Assembly (NCBI GenBank): GCA_028564705.1
Contig: JAPXFQ010002423.1
Span: 434,001 to 498,000, forward strand
DNA from: Apricaphanius iberus
Taxonomy: Eukaryota; Chordata; Actinopteri; Cyprinodontiformes; Aphaniidae
Length of the DNA stretch: 64,000 bases
Reading direction: 5' to 3'
In this document: positions 46,070-59,064 of the stretch, in pieces
Layout of the letters: each line of letters opens with the position of its first letter
How positions within the stretch are numbered: the first letter of the stretch is position 1
Program-made: the position numbers and the translations under genes
The notes under the pieces: generated by a model
Database searches by the model: none
Seen by the model: the letters and a program-made list of their open reading frames with translations, nothing else
Told to the model about the DNA's origin: nothing

Positions 46070-46737
46070 CTGGAAAAAAAGAAAACAGGTTTTGACCAAA
46101 AGAGAGGGTAGGGAACAGAGACTCACCCCATTCACCCTGTCGTTTTCCTTTCCTGCAGGTTTCTGGAGAATACTGAACACGCTTCATGTGCAACTATGAA
46201 GTATTAATTACAACCTACATTTTTAATGGCCGGGGTCATGTAGCCTCCTGTCTATTTATCCTACAGCACATTTGCTACATTAGGCCTCGTTTCAGGGCCA
46301 AGAGAGGAAGCAAGGAACGAAATCTAAGATGAAGGAGCTAAATTGGTAGCAAATGTAAAGCTTCCAAACTGCCCTTTGCCTCTAATGCATTTCACAAGGA
46401 CCGTGCTCATTGTACTTCAATCCGTGCTGACTGGTTGGCTCTGAAATAATATTTCAACAGTGGTTACAGACACTAAACTGGCGCCATCTCTCAGCTTGGG
46501 TCATTCCCACCAAAGTGCTGCATAAAGGATTTACTTTTACTTTTCATTTTAGTGGTGATCAGAAGGTGAAAAGAGAATCATGTCTAAAAGCCTGCTGGTT
46601 TGACTTACTCTTATGTCATTTATTATGTCGTGAAAATAAGGAAAGAATCAAGTAAAAAATGTTAATAACCTTTAAAGTCTGTAAAACCTTCAATAATGGT
46701 CCATTTAAAAAAAAGAGCAAACTGAAAATACAACTAG
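46070..46737. other. Non-coding stretch
   Basis: No second exon or repeat recognised upstream of the candidate exon. Confidence 0.3.
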
Positions 46738-46946
46738 GGTGACATCAGGTAAATTGGGCCATCAGATAAGATGTACCACTTACAGTGTGAGCCTCCTAGC
46801 CTTTTAATTTTGTACAGACAATGTCTGCAAAAGTTTCCAATTGTTGTCAAGAGTGCTATAAAAAACGAAACAAAAACCCCCCAAAATAATTGATTTGATT
46901 GGTCTATAGCTGCAAAAAAAGGAGGCCCAATTTACCTGATTTCACC
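46738..46946. mobile_element. 209-bp MITE with 23-bp terminal inverted repeats
   Basis: The left end GGTGACATCAGGTAAATTGG and the right end (reverse complement GGTGAAATCAGGTAAATTGG) are inverted repeats of 23 bp with one mismatch. The interior is non-coding. No clear target duplication. Confidence 0.65.
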
Positions 46947-47783
46947 TTTATAATGAAAAAACCACTTACCAATTTTATAGTGACTCAGATCAGCCAGATT
47001 TGAAGAACACATTTTCTTAATTTTCGAGAACAGTGCCTTAAAGATGTTTTCGTTGAGGTTGAGCTACCATTCTGCTATAGTTGAACTCTAGGTGATGAGT
47101 TTGACCATCCAATTTCCATTTAAACGGCTCAATGGAGTCCCATTTGCTCTTTACTTTCCTGCAGCCAAAAAGGCTCAATAAAAACCAATGAGCTGATACA
47201 AACAGGAAAACCTAGTTGTTTCTTTATACAAACAGCATATGGTTTGCTCAATGTGGCTGCACATGGTAGAACTCCTTCAACTTCATTTGTTTTCCTGCAT
47301 CAAGTGTGTCCTCTGGCCATCTGCAGTGCTAAAGTTGCATGAAACTTTTCTCTTTTTTTGCTGCCAAGTTTCTTTTTGTCACTACTTCAAAACCTTAGTT
47401 TAATAGTATAATGCAGAAGTTGTTACTTTAACAATACATTTCAATTTTGTGTGTGCATTATATACTTTGTTACTATACTGTCTATGGTTCATCTTGTAAG
47501 GGCAAATGTTATGTTTGCCTCTCGTTCTGCGCATAATTTATTCCCAGTGGAGATTTTTGGAGCAAATTGGAGGCATGTATCAAATTGCAAGTCTGTTATA
47601 ATAGCAGACATATTAGAATCAAACAATATGAATGGAATTATGTTGATGTCCATAAATCAATACAAACCTGTCTATAGGAGTGAATTATTTTCCTTTCCAT
47701 TGAGGAATCTGTTTTTACAACATTGAAAGAAGAAACAGGAGGTTTTTGTATTTATCTTACTTAAAATGAATAAGTTATTTTTT
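46947..47783. other. Non-coding stretch
   Basis: Nothing recognised. Confidence 0.3.
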
Positions 47784-48285
47784 AGGATGCATTCACACCA
47801 GCTCTGTTGAGTCTGCTTGAATCCAACTCTAGTTCATTTGCCCCAAAAGTCAGCTTTGTTTCGGGGAGGTGTGAAAGCACAATCGAACTCTGATTCGGAC
47901 CAAAAAAGCTAAATCTGGTCCGCCTAAAACCGTAGGTCTGGGTTTGATTGAAACCAACTCTGCTGCAGTTTGATAGCTGACGGACCCCGGACCGCACCAA
48001 AGACAGTAAACGGACTGTTGTGTTGGGCATCCAGGGTTGGGAAACTGCTAAAACTGCTGCCACTATTTCACTGTAGAAGAAGTCTCCCCCGCCATACTAA
48101 GAATTGCAGTAATAACACAGTAATAACACAGTTTACTTCCACACCACAGGTGTGGAAGTAAACATGTTGCTAAAAAGTTTTGGTTCATTTTACAAAAAGA
48201 GCAGTGTAAATGTGACCACTCCAACTGAAAACATCAACAATGTTGCATTTTTAGTCCCCAATCGAACCAAGTCTACCGGACAATC
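47784..48285. mobile_element. Non-autonomous DNA transposon with internal hairpin
   Basis: Starts 'ggatgcattcacaccagctc'. The body contains 'gattcggaccaaaaaagc', 'ggaccccggaccgcaccaaa' and 'aatgtgaccactccaac', a pattern seen in abundant teleost MITEs. It includes a 15-bp-arm hairpin at 48131-48163. Exact right end uncertain. Confidence 0.45.
48131..48163. repeat. 15-bp perfect inverted repeat with 3-base loop
   Basis: GTTTACTTCCACACC, loop ACA, then its exact reverse complement. Strong cruciform or hairpin potential inside the MITE. Confidence 0.9.
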
Positions 48286-49640
48286 AGGTTTGTACCCTTA
48301 GTTATTTTTTTGAAGGAGATTAATAAATATTCTGAGTACCATACTGACAATTATTTAGTTGAGCTAATTGCCATTTTTAATGTAGAGTAAAGTACATTTG
48401 ATAAAAACTGAAAATATTTAGGTTCTGATACAATTGAATGTTTGAGTTTTTGAACACCAACAGAAACTTGAAGCCAAATCCATAATCAAAATAATCAAAT
48501 TGAATCCATAATCAAATTTAATTAATCATGAACTAATGTGTATTCAAGAGTGATGAACAACCCAAAAGCAACTCACAGATGGAAAATAAATACAGAAAAA
48601 GTGGACAAATCTAATCAATTTTCTTGAAACGATTAAAAGATCAACCTTCTCTCACCTATTGAGCAGTTCTTGCTCTTGACGATATGTAATCATTTAGGGG
48701 GGAAGGATGTCTTATATATTCCTAAAAAAAAAACTAATTCAGACCTCAGAAAGTTATCTCGGTTCCTAAAATATCAACAAACTATCACTTTAGCCAAGAC
48801 AACTATTTCATGACGTATTGTGTTTCAACCATGCAGCTTTTCAGTTGAAAAAATGAGACAGGTTTGCATTCAAAGTCTGGCATATTAACATGAAATATTG
48901 ACATTTATGGTCGATTATGAAATTTTCACAATTTTTCTAGATGTATAAATTGCTATATAAAAATCTTTGATGTTGAATTAATAAATCTTAATTCTAAAGA
49001 AACATTTAAGTGATGCAGAAAATGAGTTATTTTATTTAAAAGGTGAAGTGCAAGGTATGTTTGTGGACTAAATACATTTCATATTAATTTTAACTTGTCT
49101 TACTTCAACAGATTTTCAGTATAAATATAATTTTTTCCCGAAAAAAAATATAATGATGCATTTTATGTTTTATCAGAATGCCAGGTTCTGATCAGCAGTC
49201 TTGCACTTTGCTGTCACGATGCTGCACTTTCTTAAGAAAGTATCCCCTTCCCCAGGGAAAAATGAAATTAATGATCTATTTATAAAGGCCTTTCATGCTG
49301 CCTAGATCATACAAAGCCCTTCAGCTTTTAAGTGGCTATGTCTTTAGTTTAGACAGAACATATTTTTCAGTGGTTTACTGAGATCATGGAGGTAAAGTGA
49401 ATATAATAAAGTGTATAAACTGTTTACCTTTAACAGTAACTAGCTGTCAAGATTAAGTTAGGCTAACAGCAGACTTTTGATCAAACCATAAAACAAATTT
49501 CGTCATCAGGCAAAACCATGTACATCTAATATTGCAGGCTATTGCATAGAAATAGAAATGCTTCTTTTTCCTCATTGATCCCACAGGAGGAGACCCATAT
49601 GCTACAGCATAATAGATCATAATACATCTAAATAGATATA
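48286..49640. other. Non-coding stretch
   Basis: AT-rich; nothing recognised. Confidence 0.3.
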
Positions 49641-49890
49641 ATAGTGTGGGGTTCCTGTCACTATACCTCAGATTGATCATGCGCCCTGGCTACTTGGCCA
49701 CTGGCCCTTTGGCGGACTAGTTAATACGCATAACTCTCATGGAGTCCATTTTGGGGTCCTGTCACTATACCTCAGATTGATAATTCCTTTCGCTGACTGG
49801 TAAGCACGCATGGCTTAATTTGGGACTCTGGGGATCAAATCCCTCCCGGGCCTTCTTTGCTCATCTTCCACACATAAATAAAAAAAGGAA
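49641..49890 (+). repeat. Tandem pair of degenerate tRNA-like/SINE units
   Basis: The 24-mer beginning 'cctgtcactatacctcag' occurs twice, about 105 bp apart (near 49653 and 49758). Each copy is followed or preceded by sequence like a decayed tRNA-type promoter ('tggtaagcacgcatggctta', 'gactctggggatcaaatccc'). The second unit ends in an A-rich tail ('aaataaaaaaagg'). Probable tandem SINE heads. Confidence 0.4.
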
Positions 49891-51985
49891 TAAGGTGCAA
49901 TGGTAAAAGACAGATACGTGTATAACATTGGTGTAAGATGAAATTAGTTAAATAGAATACAAAAAATGATTTTCAAAAAGAAGTGCACATAAATAAAAAT
50001 AAATATACAATGGGATACTCCACTGTGTAACAGAGACGTAAAATACGGCACTATGTTACCCTGTAATGATCTCAGTAACAAGTTGGAGGTACAGCGAGTT
50101 TGATCCATCTTGCATCACTCTTTTCTTTCTCCTCCACCTGCACTTCAAATTTAAGGGAGTTTTTCCATGTCCTAGCCATGAGTAGTGTTCTGGCCGACAC
50201 TCAGAGATGAGAGCAGATATAAACCCATACAATGCCACCAGATTCTTTTACCTCTGTCCCCCCCCCCCCCCCCCCCAACAGTAAGTCCATCGACATTTTT
50301 GATCTGTGGTTGCTGGAATCGGATTTAATCAGTCATTCAAAACAATCTTTTATTGTCTTTATTAATCTATGTATATATTTATTACTTATCAACATTATGG
50401 AAGACTACAATTGGTCTGTGCAGTGTAACCCCCCAAATTTCTCCCAAGAGAGACAAAAAAAGTCTGACTTTGTTGTTTCTGAGTGCAACTTCCTCTTGAC
50501 TTTCATTGCTATCCAGTGAGTTGTTGTCGTCTTAAAAGTTGGGGAAGTGTTGCTATTTTCATTGTCACATTTGTATAAGTCTTTAAGTTATAAAGCTAAA
50601 CAAATGCTAATTCTCTTATTTAAATAATATTTTTGATACCATCAAACTGAGAATTTAGAGTAGTAGGTTGGTAGTTTGGCCTTAGGCTCTCAATCCAAGT
50701 TCACTCTCTCAGGGTCATTCTTAGTAAATTAAATTGTGAGATGAGTGTCATTTCTCTATGAGTTTTTGACATTAAAGCTTGTGTGTATATTAAATATGAC
50801 TCATCGATGTGTCAGACAACCCTCTGAGAATGTGATACAAAAGGCTCTTTGTATTCATTAAAAGCCTTCCAAACATTTGTTGTAGCTAGATTGATGTTTG
50901 ACACAGGGGCCTCTTCCATTATGGAGAAAAGCCAAAGCATCACTGCCCATTCAAGATTGTTTGACAAATCAAACAAGAGTCAGAAAGAGTATTACCGCTT
51001 CTACTGATCTGTCTGTTTGATTGCTTCCATTGCACATTAACAGGAGAAATGATTGTACTAATCCCAAGTGATGAATTTGGCACCCAAATGTTAACAACAT
51101 CACCACTAGGTGGCCTCAGGATACATAGAGTAGCTTTTGGAAAATGTGAGCCATTTCCATTATCTTTTGACACTCCTAAAATTTAATTTGTTTTGTATTT
51201 TAGACATCCTTTAATCTTTGATATTAGTATTTCTAATTTTAGCCAGTAGTTTTTTGGGCTTTTTTCAAAGCACATTTTCAAGACAGACGATGTGAGGCAG
51301 CATCAAATATTGAAGGTTCTTTAATTTAAGGGTGTTACTGCATACTATTGTGGTTGTTTGGAAACATTCACTCAAAGTAAACTAAGCAAATATTTGCCAA
51401 GATTAAAAAACAACAAAGAAAAAAAAATAGAATAGCTCAGAATTTAGAGATCATCACTGCGGTTTCTTACATCATATCAGATCAGCCCTTTCTATAAAAG
51501 GTGTTGCTGCCCTCTGCCTGATATATGTTTGCACTACACATGCTGGCTGATAATAAATAATGACACTGATTTTAAAACAATAGAACAGTCAGAAAGAAGA
51601 TAAATATTATTTCGACAGTGAAATCAAAACTATCAAAAGGAACGCACAAAGGTGTAAAAAAAGGTTACTTTAACAGTAATTATGAATATAAAAAATTCAT
51701 ATAAAAAAAAAACTAAATACTAGAAGTATGGCTGTATTACACCCAATGAAAAGACTTTCTTAAAAGAAAGTAAAACATATAATATTTTTAATTACATTTT
51801 CTAATTGACTGTTTGACTAACATGCCTTCTAGGGCCTGTTCCAGAAAATGTTGATAACTTACTGTGTGGTAAACTTTTGAACTCTCTAAATCCAGAAACT
51901 GCTTGGCCTGAGTATATCGGTTCCAAAACACATGATTAGCATCAGCTTAATGAACCTACTCCTGGAAAATCCTGAAACATAAAGA
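49891..51985. other. Non-coding stretch with a poly-C run
   Basis: A run of 19 C at 50258-50276. No gene recognised; frames at 50056-50238, 50232-50519 and 50940-51173 have no domain. Confidence 0.35.
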
Positions 51986-51993
51986 CACTCTGT

Positions 51994-54900
51994 CAGTGTT
52001 GTGCCAGTTCATACTTAAACAGAACTAGCTCAAAGTTCAGTTCACACAGATAATAATGAATTAGTTCATGTTCATAGTTCATTTTTTAAAGAAATGAACA
52101 AAGTTCACATTTCTAAAAATGAACTAGTTCATGTTCATTTGTTTTTTTTAAATAAGCCACAATCTTACTCAATAGAATGTCTTTACCATCCATCACCAGC
52201 TGCAAATCACTGCCTATTCAAAAGTAATCAAAATTATTGTACCAATAAAGCATCAGAGACAAGTGACAACTATTAGCCTATAGCCAGGAGAGAAAAAATA
52301 TTGAGATAAGGAATATATTTACCCCTTAAATAATGTGTGATCAGGAAAATATGTAGAATTTGGAAAATGCAAGGTGCAGTCAAGGTATACTGTATGTTCA
52401 GTGAAACCTTTATTTAGCCAGCATGAACCAAATTACCCAGGACTTCAAAAACTTGAAAGGTACATTTAGGTTCATGGGAAAAAGATCTGTCCACTGACAA
52501 AAATCCCGCATATTCTGAACGGCAGTAACTATGTAAACCAGACAAAATTAGTGATGTACTGTAATGTAAATTTAACTTGGGCTTACTCTGCTCAATGTGC
52601 AATACTCAACCAACACATTTTCACACCCTCAAAAGGAAATAAACAGTGTGTAAAGAATGAAAATGCCATTTATATTAATTTATAATAGTAAAAAAAAAAA
52701 AAACTTCCTGATCATATTTGTCTAAAGAAAATGAACAGCTAGCAGCTGAACAACCTAACTTAAGATGAGCTACCTCTGCTCATTGTGAAATACTGGACCA
52801 ACACATTCTAGCATCCTCAAAAAAACATAAACATAAGTAAGACAATGGACAATATCATTTACATTCTTCAACTTTTTTTTTTTACTCTTCCAGACTTAAT
52901 TTGTCCAAATAAATTGAATAGCTTTGAAAAATGAAAATTATACAGCATAGAGCTCAAATAAACAACATCCTTCGATTTCAGATGCTGGATTTATCTGTGG
53001 GAGTCAGAGGCTTCAAAGTGCAATAGTCAAGCAGCATAACTTACTGAAAGTAAACATTTGGAGGAAAAAAAAAAAAGAGGTTGACTCCTGAGATTTTGTC
53101 AGGCTGGAACACCTTTACAAGATGTCACACTCTCATAGCACAACAAAAGAGTTACAGTGGAAATTACTAGTCCAATACATCAAGAAGTTAAACTTCTTTA
53201 AGCTTTCTGTTTGCATTCAAGAGCAGTTGCTTCTCAAAGTTTTCATCACCAAGCCTGTTTCTCCTGGGCCTGAATATTTGGCCTCCGATACTGAAAAGTC
53301 TCTACACTGGAGCACTTGAGGGGAGTGCAGTGTTGTATTTAAGGTAAGAAGCTTTTTGACCGGCAGCAGCATGGTACTCTGCAAAGCCTTCGATTGTTGG
53401 GCATCCAAGTAAGTGTCTGCTTCACTTTTTAGTGACATTCTGAGGTTTTGTTAAACTGAGGAAGGAACCTGTTGTGTCTTGTCAGCATCCCCCACCACTA
53501 TGGCTGAGACAGGATCCAGGTTTTTGTGTTTCTGAGACATCTAGAGTTGCGATGTAGCGTGACAGCAGATTCTCGTTTCAGCATAACTCTGTAAAACAGC
53601 CGTTTTTCCTCCTGATCCTCCACACCAGCTGAGCTTGAAATATTTGGCAAGCAGCATGGCTGACAATATGTGTTCCTTCTTCTCAAGCATGACTTCAACC
53701 CTTGTTTTCATGTTTCAGGGACTGCAGATGTTCAGCATGATGGAACTGCAAATGGTTATTTATTTCTTCGCAGCAGTGGGCTTTGTGCTCTCCTCCAACA
53801 GACCATTCATATCATTTTGTAGTTGTACAATGGTCGGAGCCAAATACTCCAGGAAGACGTTTTTCTCTCCACGCAGGATGTTCACTGCAGATGCTAGGGG
53901 CCTCATTACATCCTAAAACTTGTGTATGAAGCTAATTTCCTCTGCAGAAAACCGCCTAAAGCCAAACTCATCACAGACAGCATGCATGATAAGGTTGTCA
54001 TATGCAAGAGTCGCAGTATCTGCACCGACTTCATTGGTATTTGCCTTGGGAGTTAATTTGTGTTAGACGGTCTCTTCTTAGCAAGATACAAAGAGTTCCA
54101 ACGTGTATCATTTGGGAACACAAAACCAATCCCAAGCTTTCTCTAAACAAGAGCTGATGCTTTGGGGCTTCTTTTAATCTGGTTCCACAAACCAGATGCA
54201 TTAGCAAAAACAGCCCATGGCAATATTTTGTACTGTTTATCAGTTACCTTCTCTGTGTCTTTGGCAACAAGATTTAAGCTTGTTAGCCATTACACCTTCT
54301 GTCTGGGTTGGGTGGTTCTCGGATGGCGTTGCAGAAAAGGGTTCTTTCACTCTGGTCATATAGCTCTTCATCTAAGCTTCTTATACAGGATGAGGGGATA
54401 TTGAGGTAGATCCTGATTCATTTTCATTTTCAGTTGCTCCATTTATCACGATGGATCAACTATCTGATCTATCTTCATCAGCAGCGGGAAAATCTTCTGC
54501 AAAACAGTTGAATGCTTTCACAAAATTAGCAGCATTGTCTGTCACAGTGCACACAATCTTGTTTTGGATTCTGAACTCTTTATGCACCTCTGACAATACT
54601 TTGGCGAGAACATCATGTGTGTGTGCTCCTCGAACATGACGGCATGCAAGTACTGCAGAGCTTCTCTGAGATATTATTTTTGTTAAGCCAATGAACAGTA
54701 ATGCCTAAAAACGCTTTATTCACTGTAGTCCAGCAATCTGCTGTTTTACATATGGCATCAACTTCAGAGAGTTCATTCTTTAAGTCAGAAATAATCTCCT
54801 GAAATACATTGTTCAGTAGTTTCTGTACCTGCTTTTTTGAAGGCACATGCCTCGATGGCTGCAAACCTGTCACTAATTTGATGAACGTTGGCTTCTCGAC

Positions 54901-55550
54901 TTTACTCAAAGGCTGCAGATCTCCCACAATGTAATCCAATACAAGCTTGTCAACTTGTTGCTGGGAAACGAAGTAAACAGCAGGTCCGTTACTAAATGCA
55001 GTGATCTTAACTTGGGTGGGTGTGGTTGGCGGCGGTCCTCTCTTCGTTAATGATTTCTTGCGTTCAGCATTCAGTCACACATATTTGCCAAGATAGCTCA
55101 GATGCCTTAACTCGATGTGTCGCATCAAATTTGAGCCCGATGTGGCTGGCGTGAGTACTTGTGTGTTTAGTCCCGGTGGGCACAGTTTGCACAAAAGCGT
55201 AAGGTTTTTTCCGTCTGAGTCTTCCTTTGTACGTACATAAAAACGACATGTCAAAGTGCTGTTCAAAAAACTGGCTCAAGAAACAGCTAGAGTCTGTATC
55301 ACGTGAACTAGTACTAGCACTCGCCATGCTGGACCGGTATCTAGGTGTTTGTTTGCCATAAACAGTGTCGTAAAACCTGACTTCAAATGAGCGTGAACAT
55401 GAACTGCGCACACGCTCAGTCCTGGCAGACGGAACGCCGCTCTCGCTCAAGTTCATTGTTTGAAAAGCGATTCGTTTAGTTCAACGTTCACCGAAAATAT
55501 GAACGTGTTCAGTGAACGTCGTTCATTGAACGCGTTCAAGCACAACACTG
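51994..55550 (-). mobile_element. Full-length hAT transposon, inactivated
   Basis: A 3557-bp element with perfect 11-bp terminal inverted repeats, CAGTGTTGTGC (51994-52004) and GCACAACACTG (55540-55550). An exact 8-bp target duplication CACTCTGT lies outside both ends (51986-51993 and 55551-55558). Both are hallmarks of the hAT superfamily. The minus strand holds a decayed transposase with an N-terminal BED zinc finger, a central catalytic region and a C-terminal dimerisation block. Both ends carry arrays of GTTCA/TGAAC motifs. The central 52160-53100 stretch is AT-rich with no coding trace. Confidence 0.9.
53217..55456 (-). pseudogene. hAT transposase pseudogene (BED finger, catalytic core, hATC traces)
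   Basis: Reading 5' to 3' on the minus strand: an N-terminal segment (55456 to about 55270); a BED-type zinc finger (55266-55075: DSDGKNLTLLCKLCPP, then SNLMRHIELRH, with Cys-X2-Cys and His-X4-His); an in-frame TGA at 55077-55075; then the same frame continues into [19 protein letters not shown] and [19 protein letters not shown] (54939-54613). Next come [13 protein letters not shown], a typical hAT catalytic-Asp region near 54540, and FVFPNDTRWNSLY near 54110. The last part (53438-53217) corresponds to the hATC dimerisation domain in shifted frames. Several frameshifts and stops make it non-functional. It looks closest to Ac/ZBED-like hATs. Confidence 0.8.
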
Positions 55551-55580
55551 CACTCTGTCACAGTTATATATATATATATA

Positions 55581-55690
55581 GTAAAAAGTTTGGACACACC
55601 TTCTCATTCAATGTGTTTTCTTTATTTTCATGACAGATCTTAAAATTAACGCTATACTTGAATCATTTTGAGAAAAGACATGGCTAAGGT
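55581..55690 (+). mobile_element. Tc1-like terminal fragment
   Basis: After a short (TA)n run, 'gtaaaaagtttggacacacc' and 'ttctcattcaatgtgttttc' are the characteristic terminal sequence of a widespread teleost Tc1-like family. Only the end is present. Confidence 0.6.
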
Positions 55691-58600
55691 CTCTATGGAA
55701 AGCAAACACTTCTTCCAGAACTGTGATAATTGAGTGCTATAAACAAGCAATATATATATTTACTACAATGAAAAAAGACAAAAGTGTCTCCTCGAAACCA
55801 TAACCAGCCCTGCTTGCAACATACTTTTTCCAGTCCCAAGGTTCAAAAATGCAGCCTGTTGCTCCTGTAGCGAATCTTTTAAACAAGCTAGCACTAAAGC
55901 ACAACACAAAATGTATAGTATGCTATCTAAAACAAAATCACGACACATTGTTTTGACTTGTAACATTGTGGTCAACGCGTATTAAGATTATATTTTAAGT
56001 TAAATCACGATATATGTTTGAAAACTTTACTCACCAAAGCCAAGCAACGTTGCCCAACCACCTGCTCCCACTTTTCCACCAGCAGTTGAAAGAATGGCGC
56101 TTCTTTTCAGTTGAAAATGGTTCGTACATGCCACAGATATGGTTGCGTTTTTAATGAACATATCTTTTTTGAGTTACATTTACTAATTAATTATGGTTGT
56201 TTTAAAAATTAAAAATTATACGTTTAAATTAATTAAATTACCTATGTAACATGAAGAAAAATGATAAAATATGTAAAATTACCTAAAAAAGTATTTACCA
56301 GGGCCTAGAATCATTCTTTTCAGTGTTCTTTTTCTATTCACATAAACATCCACGACTTCCATTTAGGTTGTATTTTGAAAAAAAACCAAAACGTTTCTGA
56401 CACGTTTCTGAGGCAATATTAATCTTGCACCCTGAGCATAAACATGTCATGTAACTTTATGGATATGGCATTTTATGCTTATAAGTAATGCTGGATAAAC
56501 TTACATAACGTAGGCATGAAATCTACAGCATTTCTTTGCTGATGTGTCATTACATTTACAGTAGTTTAGGAAGTTTACTTTGAAACATGTTGCACTACAT
56601 TTCCCATAGTCCCTTTGGAAAAACTAACCAATCACTGTTCTCACAAAGCCCAGATGATCCCGCCCTGTTTAAATTCCACCGCTTCATCCAATTAGCAAAA
56701 AATTGTGCGATGCAGCAACATAATTAGCCTCTATATCTATCCATATCTACAGCTAATATTAGTCCTTAATTGAATCAAATAATCTTTTAACGCTTTGGGT
56801 ATCTGACAGTGGTTATGGTTATACTTCATACAGTTTCTGAGCATATCAGCATATGACTGCCGCTGATCAGATGAAACATATATAACCAGCACATTGTCTC
56901 AACAGTGAGTGAAGTCCAATAAGGCTGAACTACCACCTGAATAAATATTGTTTATATCAGAGAACTACAATGATTTAGCAGTGTTAGGCTACAAATTTAC
57001 TCTTTTATTTTGCCTAGATGCTTTGTTCTAAGCAATTTCTGATGTATACAGACAAATCTGTTGAAGCAACTGCTGAAAAGTGAAAATAACTTAATTTTAA
57101 TAATATTTATTTGGCCCAAACATTTTTTGCCAAGCTCGCCCAAAAAATAATTTGTGGTTACGCCACTGCTAAACGCCACTGAGTAATGAACAGGCTGAGA
57201 ATTGGTAATGGGGAAATAAGGAGGCAGCTGGCAATTGGAGTACTAGCATCTACAATCTGGTACCTACACCAACACTTGTCTATGGTTTACAACTTTAATG
57301 TAACTTAAACTTCCATATTGAGAAGAATACAGTTTCATTGTTGAACTACCAAACATTCAGAATTATTTGTAAAGGATTGAACTCACAAAAAAAAAATCAG
57401 TGGAGTTAAAGGACAGTTGTTCAGTAATTTGTGATGGACGCAGTTCCCTAAGCATCAAGTCTGATGGGGATTGGTTCAGAATACACTCACTGGTTTCTGT
57501 ATTGTCATAGTCTGGTTTCGGCCAATGCACATTTAAAAACTGTAAACAGTATTAACAGATTTTTAAAAGCTTTTAGGGGGAAACAATAACAATTTAACAG
57601 TTTTCTTTTAACCTTACTGTAATTCAATACAGGAACGGATCTTAGTGGGCTCCCCTATCAAGCAGGCAGATTGATGTATTTTGGAACCAGAGCAGGATTA
57701 GAGCTGGATGGAGGGAAGGTCTTAAGATATATTAAACTTTCCTTAAGTTTGAATTCCCAGTGACTTCTGAAGCTATTTTCACCTGTAGAATGGTTCAATT
57801 TTCATCACATTGAACAATATTATCTAGCATCTTATGCAGTTTTTCTTTTGCAGAAATAAATGTGATTAAGCTCTTCCTCAAACCAAATAGCCAGAACAAT
57901 GTAAGCTATAAACCCTGTCATTGATACTTGTTTGGTTATTTTATTAAGTTGAACTGGGTGTTTTTTTCTTTAACTTAAAACTGACATTATGTTGACCCAC
58001 CCAACCGCCTCCCCCGTTCCACTCTCACAAGGGAGCTTTTGGACCTCTGATTCCAAAGACAGACTGAAAATTTACCTGAACGAGAAGCTACTTCCAGGAA
58101 GAGGATAAAAACACTGAAACACTTAACAATCATGTGTTAGTGTTACTAGTTACCACATTCCTGAGAACCATCCTTCATGTGTCTAGCCTGGAGGTCCACA
58201 AGGTTCTTAAGAGATGGATATTTTTGCTCTGGATCAAGATACTCATAGGGTAAAGGACACATTTTTTATTTAAATCAGGTCGGATCCTTTTTACACAGTA
58301 TGTTTCCAAGCAGCAACAATGTAGCCCTGTCTGTGCATCTTCATTAACAGGATAAATGTAGGCATATCTCTACCAGAGAGGGACCATCAAGCATCCAGTT
58401 TAAACACTTTACTATAGACAGATTGAAAATACTTGTGAATTTATTCATCATATAAATGTTTATAACCCCTTTTTAACATATATTAATTCATATCAGTCTC
58501 ACTGTTGGCTGAGGTTGGTAGAACAAAATAGTGCCACAAATTACTTGAGCAAATCTGCTGCAACTGTGAGAGTGTTTAATCATCTCAGTAGGAAAAGATC

Positions 58601-59064
58601 CCCCATGCCCACAAGTTATACCAAGAAACATGTCAACATAAAGTCATTGCAATATAAAATTCAAGGAGTTCGGTTCATATTTGATATTTTACTACGGACT
58701 ACAAAACACACCAAAGGGACAAAAGAACAAAATCCGCACAGCCATTATTCTCAATTGTGCGTAGTAATGAATTCTCTCCCTTGGAATTTTGAAAACGTTT
58801 CAATGTACGAATTATGAGAGCACACCAAATCAAATTGAAAATACTGTGCATAATATTGTCCAATGACAGGTCTGGGAAAGCAATACAAAACTTTATCACA
58901 GTATGCAATTTGGTTTGCACCATCTTCTGAGAATTCAGAAAAATAGATAACGCCGACATATTGTTGCCATCTATATCTATGTGTGGACACAGGTTTATAA
59001 AAAAAAAAAAAAAAAAAGATAATCTACACTATTTACACAAAGGTTCTGAGACAACAGTGTACAT
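55691..59064. other. Non-coding stretch downstream of SREK1IP1
   Basis: About 3.4 kb with no recognised gene. Bases 56590-56720 are less AT-rich and could be an unclassified repeat. The 16-base or longer A run at about 59000-59018 may mark a retrotransposed tail. Frames at 58515-58817 and 58699-58959 have no domain. Confidence 0.3.
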
